Shown: positions 1 through 8,605 of the stretch, piece by piece
How the letters are laid out: each line of letters opens with the position of its first letter
Numbering within the stretch: the first letter of the stretch is position 1
Assembly: GCA_913046125.1 (NCBI GenBank)
Contig: CAJWRL010000003.1
Coordinates: 1-24,278 of the forward strand
Direction of reading: 5' to 3'
Source of the DNA: an uncultured Gammaproteobacteria bacterium
Lineage (GTDB): Bacteria > Pseudomonadota > Gammaproteobacteria > GCA-002705445 > GCA-002716945
DNA: 24,278 nt
Notes under the pieces: generated by a model
Databases searched by the model: none
Told to the model about the DNA's origin: nothing
The model's input: only the letters and a program-made list of their open reading frames with translations
Position numbers and translations under genes: made by a program

Positions 1-123
1 GCAGATATTATTTTTGACGTCAATGATGAACCCGCACCACAGTCCGCCAAACGGCTCATCAGTGCTTTAATCGAATACGGAGAGCAGTTTACGCCTGCCA
101 GTCTAACCCATGACACCTTATGA
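1..123 (+). CDS. aroK: Probable shikimate kinase, C-terminal end only
   Basis: An open frame enters from the left edge and stops at TGA 121-123, giving 40 residues that begin ADIIFDVNDEP and end LTHDTL. The short C-terminal piece has no catalytic motif, so the call rests mostly on position: in proteobacteria aroK (ATP + shikimate to shikimate 3-phosphate) usually lies directly before aroB, often with an ATGA stop/start overlap. That overlap is present here, with ATG 120-122 over TGA 121-123. The opening residues fit the end of the kinase fold (an 'AD-hydrophobic-D' strand followed by a helix). Base composition is much richer in G+C than the rest of the window, like the first part of aroB. Another gene ending ahead of aroB cannot be excluded. 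Confidence 0.55.
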   Translation, partial: ADIIFDVNDEPAPQSAKRLISALIEYGEQFTPASLTHDTL

Positions 124-199
124 CTCTCTGAAACTAGAGCTCGGTGACCGAAGCTATAACATTCTCATAGGCACGGGCCTCATCTAGAATGCCGGCGAT
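120..199 (+). pseudogene. aroB: Disrupted 5' end of aroB (frameshift and TAG stop)
   Basis: The expected aroB start is ATG 120-122, overlapping the upstream stop as ATGA. That frame reads M-T-L and then stops (TGA 129-131). One base further on, in the frame of the downstream gene, codons from 128 read LKLELGDRSYNILIGTGLI, which is the typical AroB N-terminus. This run then meets TAG at 185-187, followed by NAGDL and the intact frame. Compared with a normal aroB, the sequence seems to lack one base in the CTCTCT run near 124-129 and to have TAG where a sense codon is expected (GAG would be one base away). Either both changes are real, making aroB damaged or shortened, or they are sequence errors near a contig end. 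Confidence 0.6.
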
Positions 200-1207
200 T
201 TGATTTCGCCCGTACTCAAGCAGCCTCGCGTTGTCGTCGTGACGGATGAAAATGTGGCCCCGTTATATCTGCCAATGCTGAAGCAGTCCCTGTCTACAGC
301 CGGCATCAGTCACACCGACATCATCCTGCAAGCCGGAGAACAGACTAAATCTCTCTCACATCTCGAGCGTGTTATCGACGCATTACTTGACCAAAAGATT
401 GAACGCGGCACTTCCCTGATTGCTCTGGGCGGCGGCGTCATCGGCGACTTGACTGGATTTACAGCAGCCATCACGCTCCGGGGCATTGATTTTATCCAGA
501 TCCCTACAACGCTCTTATCGCAAGTTGACAGCTCCGTTGGCGGGAAAACTGGCATAAATACACGGTTTGGCAAAAATCTCATTGGCTCTTTTTATCAGCC
601 GAGGATGGTTTTGGCTGATATCACCAGCCTCGAGAGCCTGCCTCCCCGTGAGATGTTGGCGGGATATGCGGAAGTGGTTAAGTACGGACTGATCAACGAT
701 GAGCCTCTTTTCGACTGGCTAGAGAATAATGGACATGCCATATGTTGCGGCGATCTCGCCCTTCGTCAAAGCGCGGTCCTGACGAGCTGCCGGGCAAAAG
801 CCGCCATCGTTTCCGAGGATGAACGCGAAGGGGGCGTCCGCGCCCTGTTAAACCTGGGCCATACTTTTGGACATGCTATTGAAGCCTCCAAGAATTATAA
901 AGGGATCCTCCATGGTGAAGCTATCAGTGTGGGAATGAACATTGCATCAGCTATTTCTGCTGATCAAGGATATTTAACTCATGATGAATATTGCAACATT
1001 GAAGATATGCTTCTAAATATGCAAATGCCAACTATGATCCCAAAAAAAATAACATCAGCTTCTATCATGAAGCATATTGGGCATGACAAGAAAAAAATAT
1101 CTGGTAAAAATAGATTTATCTTATTGGATAAAATTGGAAATGCTTTTATAAACGACAAGTTAGACAATAAATACCTAAAAGAGATATCTAAAAACTTCAT
1201 CAGATAA
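200..1207 (+). CDS. aroB: 3-dehydroquinate synthase, N-terminus disrupted; mosaic base composition
   Basis: AroB converts DAHP to 3-dehydroquinate, the second step of the shikimate pathway, using NAD and a divalent metal. The frame shows GGGVIGDLTGF, IPTTLLSQVDSSVGGKTGIN, GKNLIGSFYQP, AGYAEVVKYG, the metal-ligand region NLGHTFGHAIE with LHGEAISVGM, and a late DKK motif. The frame opens with TTG 200. Adding the interrupted N-terminal stretch from 120 gives about 362 residues, the usual family length, so the start at 200 lacks about 27 residues. The N-terminal two thirds (for example GINTRFGKNLIGSFYQP) look to me like alphaproteobacterial AroB rather than enteric AroB; this is a judgement from memory. 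G+C falls sharply between about 860 and 960 although the protein alignment stays continuous. Whether the product is functional is uncertain. Confidence 0.85.
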   Translation: MISPVLKQPRVVVVTDENVAPLYLPMLKQSLSTAGISHTDIILQAGEQTKSLSHLERVIDALLDQKIERGTSLIALGGGVIGDLTGFTAAITLRGIDFIQIPTTLLSQVDSSVGGKTGINTRFGKNLIGSFYQPRMVLADITSLESLPPREMLAGYAEVVKYGLINDEPLFDWLENNGHAICCGDLALRQSAVLTSCRAKAAIVSEDEREGGVRALLNLGHTFGHAIEASKNYKGILHGEAISVGMNIASAISADQGYLTHDEYCNIEDMLLNMQMPTMIPKKITSASIMKHIGHDKKKISGKNRFILLDKIGNAFINDKLDNKYLKEISKNFIR

Positions 1208-1243
1208 TTCATTAATTAATATTTGTGATAAAATGTTAATACT

Positions 1244-4200
1244 ATGAAGAACGGACATAAATCAAAAAATTCATTGTATTCGCCTACTTTTGAAAGGGAT
1301 AATTGTGGTTTTGGTCTAATAGCTAATATGGATGATAAGCCATCTAGCTGGGTCATAAATACAAGCATCGAAGCGTTAAACAGATTAAAACACAGAGGGG
1401 CAGTGTCTGATGATGGCAAATCCAGTGATGGGTGTGGCCTGCTGATCAAAAAACCTGATGATTTTTTTAATCACTGTGCACAAGAATTAGGCATCAAACT
1501 AAGTAACAATTATGCTTTCGGGACAGTGTTCCTACCTAAGAACAAATCAAAGCATAAAAAAATTAAAGAAACATTCTTTTTTCAAATTAAGAAATCAGGA
1601 CTAAATGTACTGGGATGGAGACATGTACCGATAGATAAAAGTGTTTGTGGCAAAGATGCGCTTGCAAGCCTCCCAGACATACAACAGATAATAATAACAG
1701 GCAGTGATGCTCTTCATGAAAATGAATTTGAAAAAAAATTATATGTTGCCAGACTTCATATAGAAAAAATACTTAATGAGCCTGATTTATACATATGCAG
1801 TATGTCCTCGAAAGTAATTTCATATAAAGGATTAATTGTCTCTGAAAATATACAAAAGTTTTATCCAGATCTAACTCACAGAGAAATGAAAACATCTTTA
1901 TGTGTCTTTCATCAAAGATTCTCTACTAACACACTCCCACAGTGGAAACTTGCTCAGCCATTTAGACACCTAGCACATAATGGAGAAATTAATACTATTC
2001 AAGGAAATAGGCACTGGTATATGGCCAGGAGGAGCAAACTGGATATATCAGACTTGCCTGAACTGAAAAAGCTACATCCAGTTGTATCAATGGAGGACTC
2101 CGATTCTTACTCATTAGACAATATGTTGGAATATCTATTAGCTGGTGATATGGGAATCTTCAGAGCAATGAGAACACTTATTCCTCCTGCTTGGCAAAAT
2201 AATAATCAAATTGATACTAAACTTAAAGCATGTTTTGAATATCATTCGATGCATATGGAACCGTGGGACGGACCAGCGGGTATCGTTTTAACCGATGGAA
2301 GATACGCTGCTTGTGCTCTTGATAGAAATGGTTTGAGACCAGCAAGATATGTTATTTCAAAAGATAGACATATTACACTCGCATCCGAAGTTGGTGTTTA
2401 TGATTACGATGATTCTGAAATCATAGAAAAAGGAAGGCTAGCCCCAGGAGATATGCTGGCTGTTGATACTCTCAATGGCGAAGTACTGCTATCTGATGAC
2501 ATTAACAAAATCCTAAAAGATAGACATCCGTATGATGAATGGCTAAATAAGAACTCTATAAATCTTACGAGTTATGATGAAAACGAGGAGATACCCCTCT
2601 CGTTTAACTCTTCAGATTTAACCACGTATAAAAAGTTTTATGGCGTTACGCTTGAAGAAGAAAAAGATGTGATACTACCTCTTGCAAATCTTGCGCTAGA
2701 AGCGACAGGTTCTATGGGTGATGATACACCAATGCCTGTTCTGTCAAAACAATCAAGATCTTTATATGATTATTTTAGACAACAGTTTGCCCAGGTAACT
2801 AACCCTCCTATTGACTCGCTTAGAGAAACCAGCGTGATGTCATTAGAAACTTGTTTGGGAGTTGAGAGAAACCTTTTTGAAGAATCTTCACTTCATGCAG
2901 GAAGATTAGTACTTAGCTCTCCTGTTTTATCCAAACAAGTCTTTGATAGACTCACTAATTCAAAAGAGAAAGGTTTCCAAAATGATAAATTGAGTCTCCA
3001 CTATGATTCAAATATAGATTTAGAGGAGGCTATTAATACAATTTGTGATAGAGCAGTTAGAACAGTTAAGAAGGGAGCTGTCCTTATAGTACTCTCTGAT
3101 ATCGGTTTAAATGACAATCAAATGACAATTCCTGCTGTTATGGCTGTAGGAGCAGTACATCATAGACTAATTTCAGAAGGATTAAGGTGTGACTGCAATA
3201 TCATAGTTGAAACAGCCTCTACCTGGAACTCACATCATTTTGCTGTGTTACTAGGATATGGGGCATCAGCAATTTATCCTTATCTGGCTCTAGAGATAAT
3301 TAACAATATGATTATGCGTAACAATCAAGATGAGAAAATATATGCTCAGCACGTTAATAATTTCATCAAGGGAATTAATAAAGGGTTATTAAAAATAATG
3401 TCTAAGATGGGTATTTCATGTATATCTAGTTACAGGGGTGCTCAGCTATTTGAAATAATTGGGTTAAATTCCAATGTGATTGATTTATGTTTTAGAAATA
3501 ATGTTTCTAGAATTGAAGGTGCTGGCTTTGATGATATTGAGAGCGATTTAAGAATTAATAAAGAATATTCAATGAAAGTATCTGACGGCATCGGTAAGGG
3601 CGGCCTACTCAAGTTCACCGCGGATGGCGAATATCATGATTACAATCCTGATGTCGTAAAAGCATTACAAGAATGTGTAACTACTGGCGACTATGAGGAT
3701 TATAAAAAGTTCTCTAAGTTAGTAAATTCAAGAGATCCTAGTTTTCTAAGAGATTTATTTAATCTTAAAAAGAAAAAGGCGATACCTCTATCTCAGGTTG
3801 AGTCATCTAAAAGTATACTCAAGAGATTTGATACAGCTGGGATGTCTCTGGGCGCTCTGTCTCCAGAAGCGCATGAAGCTCTTGCAATTGCGATGAATAC
3901 AATCGGGGGGAGATCTAATTCTGGTGAAGGTGGGGAAGATATCAAGAGATATAATTCGCCTAAAACATCAAAGATTAAACAAGTTGCCTCGGGGAGATTT
4001 GGTGTGACACCACATTATCTTGTGAATGCCGATGTAATACAGATTAAAATCGCTCAAGGCGCAAAACCTGGGGAAGGAGGTCAGCTGCCTGGAGATAAAG
4101 TTGATCAGTATATTGCCAAACTTAGATACTCAGTCCCTGGAGTTACTCTAATATCACCACCTCCGCACCATGATATATATAGTATTGAAGATTTAGCTCA

Positions 4201-5695
4201 GCTTATTTACGATTTAAAACAAGTCAATAGTCGAGCTCTTATCTCCGTAAAACTTGTATCACAAAAAGGGGTTGGAACGATTGCTGCTGGGGTAACGAAA
4301 GCTTACGCAGATCTGATTACTATTTCAGGCTATGACGGCGGGACAGGAGCTAGTCCACTAACTTCAGTTAAGTATGCTGGTTCACCATGGGAGATGGGTA
4401 TTGCCGAAACTCAGCAAACATTAATGCTGAATAATCTTAGACACAAAGTAAGAATACAAACAGACGGTGGGCTTAAAACAGGATTAGATGTTATAAAAGC
4501 CGCGATCTTTGGAGCAGAGAGTTATGGGTTTGGAACATCAGTAATGGTAGCTTTGGGTTGCAAGTATTTAAGAATATGTCACTTAAATAATTGTGCAACA
4601 GGCGTCGCCACACAAAATAAAATACTACGAATGAAACACTTCTCGGGCAGTCCTGAAAGAGTTGTAAATTACTTCAAATTCATTGCACAAGAAGTCAGAG
4701 AAATAATGGCATCACTGGGTATTAAGACAATTGATGAACTAACCGGTCAGACACATCTATTATCAATTAGTAAAGGCATCACAGAAAAACACAAGGCTTT
4801 AAGTCTAAAAAAGATGCTAACAATTGCAAATAAAAAATCTGACAAGTATTGTACAACTAAATCAAACAAGCCATATGATAAGGGCGTATTAGCTAGAAAA
4901 ATTCTTAAAGATTCTAAAAATGCAATTATGAATCGTAAAAGTATCACTCTAGAATACGACATAAAGAATCTTGATCGTTCTATAGGTGCTAGTCTCTCAG
5001 GAGAGATAGCAAAAAGATACGGAAATCATGGTTTCTCCAATACGCCGATAAGGTTAAATTTAAATGGAACTGCTGGTCAAAGTCTGGGAGTATGGAATGC
5101 GGGTGGTGTTGAAATCCATCTTACTGGGGATGCAAACGATTATGTCGGCAAGGGAATGTCTGGCGGTAAAATAACTATCAACGCTTCATCACCTTTCAAA
5201 AATATTGCTGATAAAAATAGTATCATCGGAAATACATGTCTATATGGTGCTACAGGTGGCATACTTTACGCTGAAGGTAAAGCGGGTGAGAGATTTGCTG
5301 TTAGAAACTCAGGCGCTATTGCTACCATAGAAGGAGCAGGCGACCATTGTTGTGAATACATGACTGGAGGCTCTGTAACTGTTTTAGGAGAGGTTGGAAA
5401 CAATTTTGGAGCTGGCATGACAGGTGGAGTTGCCTTTGTTTATGATAAATCACATAGGTTAGATAAGAACCTCAACAAAAGCTCTGTAGAACTTGTAGAA
5501 CTCTCAAAAGCTGACAAGACAACAATCAGTTACTTTAAAAAAATTATCAAAGATTACGTAAAAGAAACAAAAAGTATCAAGGCCAAGGAAATATTAAAGA
5601 ATTTTGAAAATGAAATTAGTAATATTAAATTAATTAAGCCAATAAATGCATCAATGGAAGATATCAAGAAGAATGTGATTAATAAAGTCGCGTAA
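1244..5695 (+). CDS. gltB: Glutamate synthase large subunit
   Basis: GltB transfers the amide of glutamine to 2-oxoglutarate to make glutamate. The 1483 residues match the bacterial large-subunit length. The N-terminal class II amidotransferase domain starts at Cys21 (RDNCGFGLIA), so a 20-residue leader is probably removed to expose the catalytic cysteine. The central and FMN-binding synthase domains follow (GGRSNSGEGGED, AQGAKPGEGGQLPG, ISGYDGGTGASP). The 3Fe-4S motif is C1106-X5-C1112-X4-C1117, and the C-terminal beta-helix is glycine-rich (GAGDHCCEYMTGG, GAGMTGGVAFV). The gene follows aroB by 36 bases, as in gammaproteobacteria where aroB lies near gltBD. No Shine-Dalgarno sequence is visible. 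The partner gltD (FAD/4Fe-4S small subunit, NADPH entry) is not next to it; dnaG follows instead, its ATG overlapping the gltB TAA. Confidence 0.96.
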   Translation: MKNGHKSKNSLYSPTFERDNCGFGLIANMDDKPSSWVINTSIEALNRLKHRGAVSDDGKSSDGCGLLIKKPDDFFNHCAQELGIKLSNNYAFGTVFLPKNKSKHKKIKETFFFQIKKSGLNVLGWRHVPIDKSVCGKDALASLPDIQQIIITGSDALHENEFEKKLYVARLHIEKILNEPDLYICSMSSKVISYKGLIVSENIQKFYPDLTHREMKTSLCVFHQRFSTNTLPQWKLAQPFRHLAHNGEINTIQGNRHWYMARRSKLDISDLPELKKLHPVVSMEDSDSYSLDNMLEYLLAGDMGIFRAMRTLIPPAWQNNNQIDTKLKACFEYHSMHMEPWDGPAGIVLTDGRYAACALDRNGLRPARYVISKDRHITLASEVGVYDYDDSEIIEKGRLAPGDMLAVDTLNGEVLLSDDINKILKDRHPYDEWLNKNSINLTSYDENEEIPLSFNSSDLTTYKKFYGVTLEEEKDVILPLANLALEATGSMGDDTPMPVLSKQSRSLYDYFRQQFAQVTNPPIDSLRETSVMSLETCLGVERNLFEESSLHAGRLVLSSPVLSKQVFDRLTNSKEKGFQNDKLSLHYDSNIDLEEAINTICDRAVRTVKKGAVLIVLSDIGLNDNQMTIPAVMAVGAVHHRLISEGLRCDCNIIVETASTWNSHHFAVLLGYGASAIYPYLALEIINNMIMRNNQDEKIYAQHVNNFIKGINKGLLKIMSKMGISCISSYRGAQLFEIIGLNSNVIDLCFRNNVSRIEGAGFDDIESDLRINKEYSMKVSDGIGKGGLLKFTADGEYHDYNPDVVKALQECVTTGDYEDYKKFSKLVNSRDPSFLRDLFNLKKKKAIPLSQVESSKSILKRFDTAGMSLGALSPEAHEALAIAMNTIGGRSNSGEGGEDIKRYNSPKTSKIKQVASGRFGVTPHYLVNADVIQIKIAQGAKPGEGGQLPGDKVDQYIAKLRYSVPGVTLISPPPHHDIYSIEDLAQLIYDLKQVNSRALISVKLVSQKGVGTIAAGVTKAYADLITISGYDGGTGASPLTSVKYAGSPWEMGIAETQQTLMLNNLRHKVRIQTDGGLKTGLDVIKAAIFGAESYGFGTSVMVALGCKYLRICHLNNCATGVATQNKILRMKHFSGSPERVVNYFKFIAQEVREIMASLGIKTIDELTGQTHLLSISKGITEKHKALSLKKMLTIANKKSDKYCTTKSNKPYDKGVLARKILKDSKNAIMNRKSITLEYDIKNLDRSIGASLSGEIAKRYGNHGFSNTPIRLNLNGTAGQSLGVWNAGGVEIHLTGDANDYVGKGMSGGKITINASSPFKNIADKNSIIGNTCLYGATGGILYAEGKAGERFAVRNSGAIATIEGAGDHCCEYMTGGSVTVLGEVGNNFGAGMTGGVAFVYDKSHRLDKNLNKSSVELVELSKADKTTISYFKKIIKDYVKETKSIKAKEILKNFENEISNIKLIKPINASMEDIKKNVINKVA

Positions 5696-7377
5696 TGGCA
5701 AATTTTGATAGGGCATTCATTGATCAGGTTCTGTCTTCAACCGACATAGTTGATGTAATAAATGAAAAAGTTAACCTTACAAAGAATGGAGCAAACTTTA
5801 AGGGTCTGTGTCCATTTCACAACGAAAAAACACCTTCATTCAATGTCTCTTCGTCAAAACAATTTTATCATTGCTTTGGTTGTGGTGCTCACGGTGACGC
5901 TATAAAATTTCTACAGGAGCATGATAATCTTACTTTCATTGAAGCTCTAACAAAATTAGCACAAGCAGCAGGACTTGAGCTTCCAGAAAAGACAAAAAAA
6001 AATGATGCTCACTACAACCTTTTTATATCAAATAAACTTGCCGCTGACTTTTATAGTCGTTCTCTGAAAAATAACCCAAAAGCAAAGACCTACCTTGAGA
6101 GTAGAGGTATCGATCAGGATATGATAGATGTTTTTAACTTAGGACTATCTAATAATAAGTGGGATGATCTAACTAACTTATTCGCAAAAGAAAAAATTAT
6201 GAATAATGCAGTTGAGGCTGGACTGATAATTAAATCTAATAACAAAACATATGACCGTTTCAGAAATAGAATTATGTTTCCTATAAGAAACTCAACTGGA
6301 AATATTATTGGTTTTGGAGCAAGAGTTTATAATTCAGAAGACGGAGCTAAATATTTAAACTCTCCAGAAACTAAGCTATTTCACAAAAGTTTTGAGCTAT
6401 ATGGTCTGTATGAATGTAAAAAAGATATAAGCAAAGAAAAATCAGTCATCATTGTTGAGGGATATACTGATGTCATTGGGTTATATAAATCTGGATTAAG
6501 GAACTGCGTCGCCACATTGGGAACAGCATTTACCAAGCATCACTTCAATAAAATAAAGAGGTATACAAATAAGATTATATTTTGTTTTGATGGTGACACT
6601 GCAGGTAAATCTGCAGCATGGAAGGCCATAACAAATTGTCTAACTGAGTTAAAAGATGAAATACAACTATCTTTAGTTTTCCTACCTGAGGGATGTGATC
6701 CAGATTCGTATGTTAAAACTGATAGAGAAAATTTTGATAATTTAATAGATAATTCTACCCCGTTGTCGCAATACATAATTGAATATCTCAAATCTAATAA
6801 AGACACTAAGACTGTAGAAGGAAAAACCTCTTTCGCATTAGAGGCAAAGAAAGTTCTCAATCAAATGCCCAACATCATGTATACAGATATACTTAGAGAA
6901 GAGATACAGGAAATAACAGGAAATGTGATACCAAAGGAGAGCCAAACATCAAACAACAAAGAAAAAATAACTTCATCGAACACGAATCAAGAATTTGATA
7001 TCAAAGAACTTACACTTTTAAGTTTATTTATAGAATATCCAAGGTTAGTCAAAGAGTTTGATTGTAAGAGTATAATTTCAGATACCTCATTGATAAATAT
7101 TTATGATATTATCAAAGAAGAAATTAACCATAATAAGAATTTTACAGCTGCACATCTATTAAAGTTATTTCCTAATAATGAGATTATCAAAACTATAGTT
7201 TCTTTTGAATCAAATGAGAGGTCTGAAGATTCTGCAAGAGTTACAATCAAAGAAATATTTCATCAATTAGAGCTGAGTTCTAAAGAGAAAATTTATTTTG
7301 ACCTGTTAAATAGATACACTGATGGTCAAAAATTATCTGATGATGAGAGAAAATTCATTAAAAATTTCAAGAAATAG
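5695..7377 (+). CDS. dnaG: DNA primase
   Basis: DnaG makes the RNA primers for replication and works with the DnaB helicase at the fork. The N-terminal CHC2 zinc ribbon uses C39, H42, C60 and C63 (GLCPFHNEKTPSF and YHCFGCGAHGD). The core follows, with FRNRIMFPIRN and IIGFGARV. The Toprim metal site shows VEGYTDV with E255 and FDGDTAG with D299/D301. The last ~130 residues, where the DnaB-interacting domain should be, are lysine/asparagine-rich and poorly conserved. At 560 residues it is slightly shorter than the E. coli enzyme (581). ATG 5695 shares one base with the gltB stop (TAATG), so translation is probably coupled. The usual neighbours rpsU and rpoD are absent. Confidence 0.95.
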   Translation: MANFDRAFIDQVLSSTDIVDVINEKVNLTKNGANFKGLCPFHNEKTPSFNVSSSKQFYHCFGCGAHGDAIKFLQEHDNLTFIEALTKLAQAAGLELPEKTKKNDAHYNLFISNKLAADFYSRSLKNNPKAKTYLESRGIDQDMIDVFNLGLSNNKWDDLTNLFAKEKIMNNAVEAGLIIKSNNKTYDRFRNRIMFPIRNSTGNIIGFGARVYNSEDGAKYLNSPETKLFHKSFELYGLYECKKDISKEKSVIIVEGYTDVIGLYKSGLRNCVATLGTAFTKHHFNKIKRYTNKIIFCFDGDTAGKSAAWKAITNCLTELKDEIQLSLVFLPEGCDPDSYVKTDRENFDNLIDNSTPLSQYIIEYLKSNKDTKTVEGKTSFALEAKKVLNQMPNIMYTDILREEIQEITGNVIPKESQTSNNKEKITSSNTNQEFDIKELTLLSLFIEYPRLVKEFDCKSIISDTSLINIYDIIKEEINHNKNFTAAHLLKLFPNNEIIKTIVSFESNERSEDSARVTIKEIFHQLELSSKEKIYFDLLNRYTDGQKLSDDERKFIKNFKK

Positions 7378-7389
7378 TTGTATGAACAA

Positions 7390-7451
7390 ACATCTGCTTT
7401 ATTACCACTCAATTGTAATATAAACTGCACAGATGTATTATTTTACATCTG
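7390..7451 (+). promoter_or_regulatory. Candidate RNA switch: hairpin over the metK start codon with a competing arm
   Basis: Arm B, CAGATGTA (7430-7437), contains the metK ATG (7433-7435). It pairs perfectly with arm C, TACATCTG (7444-7451), across a six-base loop, burying the start codon. A third segment, arm A, ACATCTG (7390-7396), is also perfectly complementary to the first seven bases of arm B, so A-B and B-C pairings are mutually exclusive. No Shine-Dalgarno sequence precedes the ATG. The intergenic region is only 55 bases, and I do not recognise a known SAM or SAH riboswitch consensus. Alternatively, a TATAAA at 7419-7424 could act as a -10 box; transcripts would then start near 7431 and lack arm A. 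Function is inferred from complementarity alone. Confidence 0.35.
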
Positions 7452-8593
7452 AAAGCGTATCACCAGGGCATCCAGATAAATTATGTGATCACTTATCAGA
7501 CGCCATTTTAGATCATGTTCTCTCACAAGATAAAGAATCACGTGTCGCATGTGAAACTTTTGTGAAGGGTAAATCTGATGATGCTGGGACTGTTGTCGTG
7601 GGTGGAGAGATAACTACTCAAGCAAATCTCGATATAGATGAACTTATAAGAGAAACTATTCTAGAAATAGGATACAACTCAAATGAACTCGGGTTTAATG
7701 GGAATGAATGCAACATTATCAAATTACTAACAAAACAATCTCCTGATATACAAATGGGGGTTGATCGAGAAGAGAAAAAAAATCAAGGAGCAGGTGATCA
7801 AGGTCTAATGTTTGGATATGCCACAAATGAGACTGAGTTTCTTATGCCATCACCGATATATTACTCTCATCGTTTGGTTGAGAAACAAACAAAGCTTTTG
7901 AAAACTGGAGCTGTGAGTTGGTTGAGGCCTGATGCCAAAAGCCAAGTTACATTTCAATATGAGAAGGATAAGCCTACATTCGTGGATACTGTTGTTTTAT
8001 CAACACAGCACTCATGTGATATAAATTTGGAAGATCTTAGAGAGTATGTAAAAAAAGAGATCATATTTGATGTTATTCCCGAAAATTTGATTAACGATAA
8101 TACAAGGATTTTTATAAATCCTACCGGTAATTTTGTTGAAGGTGGACCGCTAGGTGATTCAGGATTGACAGGTAGGAAGATCATTGTTGACACATACGGC
8201 GGTATGGCAAGACATGGTGGAGGGGCATTTTCAGGCAAAGATCCCTCAAAAGTCGATAGGTCTGCAGCGTATGCAGCAAGATATATTGCAAAAAATATTG
8301 TTGCAGCTGGACTCGCTGATAGATGTGAAATTCAAATATCTTATGCTATAGGAGTTGCACAACCAACATCAACATTAATTAATACATTTGGAACAGGCAA
8401 GGTTTCAGATGATAAATTATCCAATATCATTAATGATATCTTTGATCTTACTCCTTATGGCATAATTACTACTCTGAATCTACTCAATGTTAAATATAAA
8501 CCTACAGCTGGATTTGGGCATTTTGGGAGAAATGATGTAAATTTTACATGGGAACAAACAGATAAGATTGATATACTGAGATCTGCAATTTAA
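7433..8593 (+). CDS. metK: S-adenosylmethionine synthetase
   Basis: MetK makes SAM from methionine and ATP in the cytoplasm and normally acts as a tetramer. The protein opens with FTSESVSPGHPDKLCD (methionine/ATP-binding motif) and contains GAGDQGLMFGYA, the signature GGGAFSGKDPSKVDRSAAY and a C-terminal GHFGR. The 386 residues match the usual ~384-400. It lies 55 bases after dnaG and 12 bases before ahcY. metK followed by the SAH hydrolase gene is a sensible methyl-cycle pair: one makes the methyl donor, the other removes the product. The ATG lies in a perfect inverted repeat and has no clear ribosome-binding site, which suggests control of initiation. Confidence 0.97.
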   Translation: MYYFTSESVSPGHPDKLCDHLSDAILDHVLSQDKESRVACETFVKGKSDDAGTVVVGGEITTQANLDIDELIRETILEIGYNSNELGFNGNECNIIKLLTKQSPDIQMGVDREEKKNQGAGDQGLMFGYATNETEFLMPSPIYYSHRLVEKQTKLLKTGAVSWLRPDAKSQVTFQYEKDKPTFVDTVVLSTQHSCDINLEDLREYVKKEIIFDVIPENLINDNTRIFINPTGNFVEGGPLGDSGLTGRKIIVDTYGGMARHGGGAFSGKDPSKVDRSAAYAARYIAKNIVAAGLADRCEIQISYAIGVAQPTSTLINTFGTGKVSDDKLSNIINDIFDLTPYGIITTLNLLNVKYKPTAGFGHFGRNDVNFTWEQTDKIDILRSAI

Positions 8594-8605
8594 TGAGAGG
8601 TAAAT

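Noticed and set aside
1208..1243. TGTGATAAA as an extended -10 promoter for gltB
   Set aside because: The -10 match is weak, no -35 is present, and the start would leave a leader of about five bases; AT-rich gaps give such matches by chance.
8594..8605. SAH riboswitch ahead of ahcY
   Set aside because: The gap from metK is only 12 bases and holds a plain ribosome-binding site.
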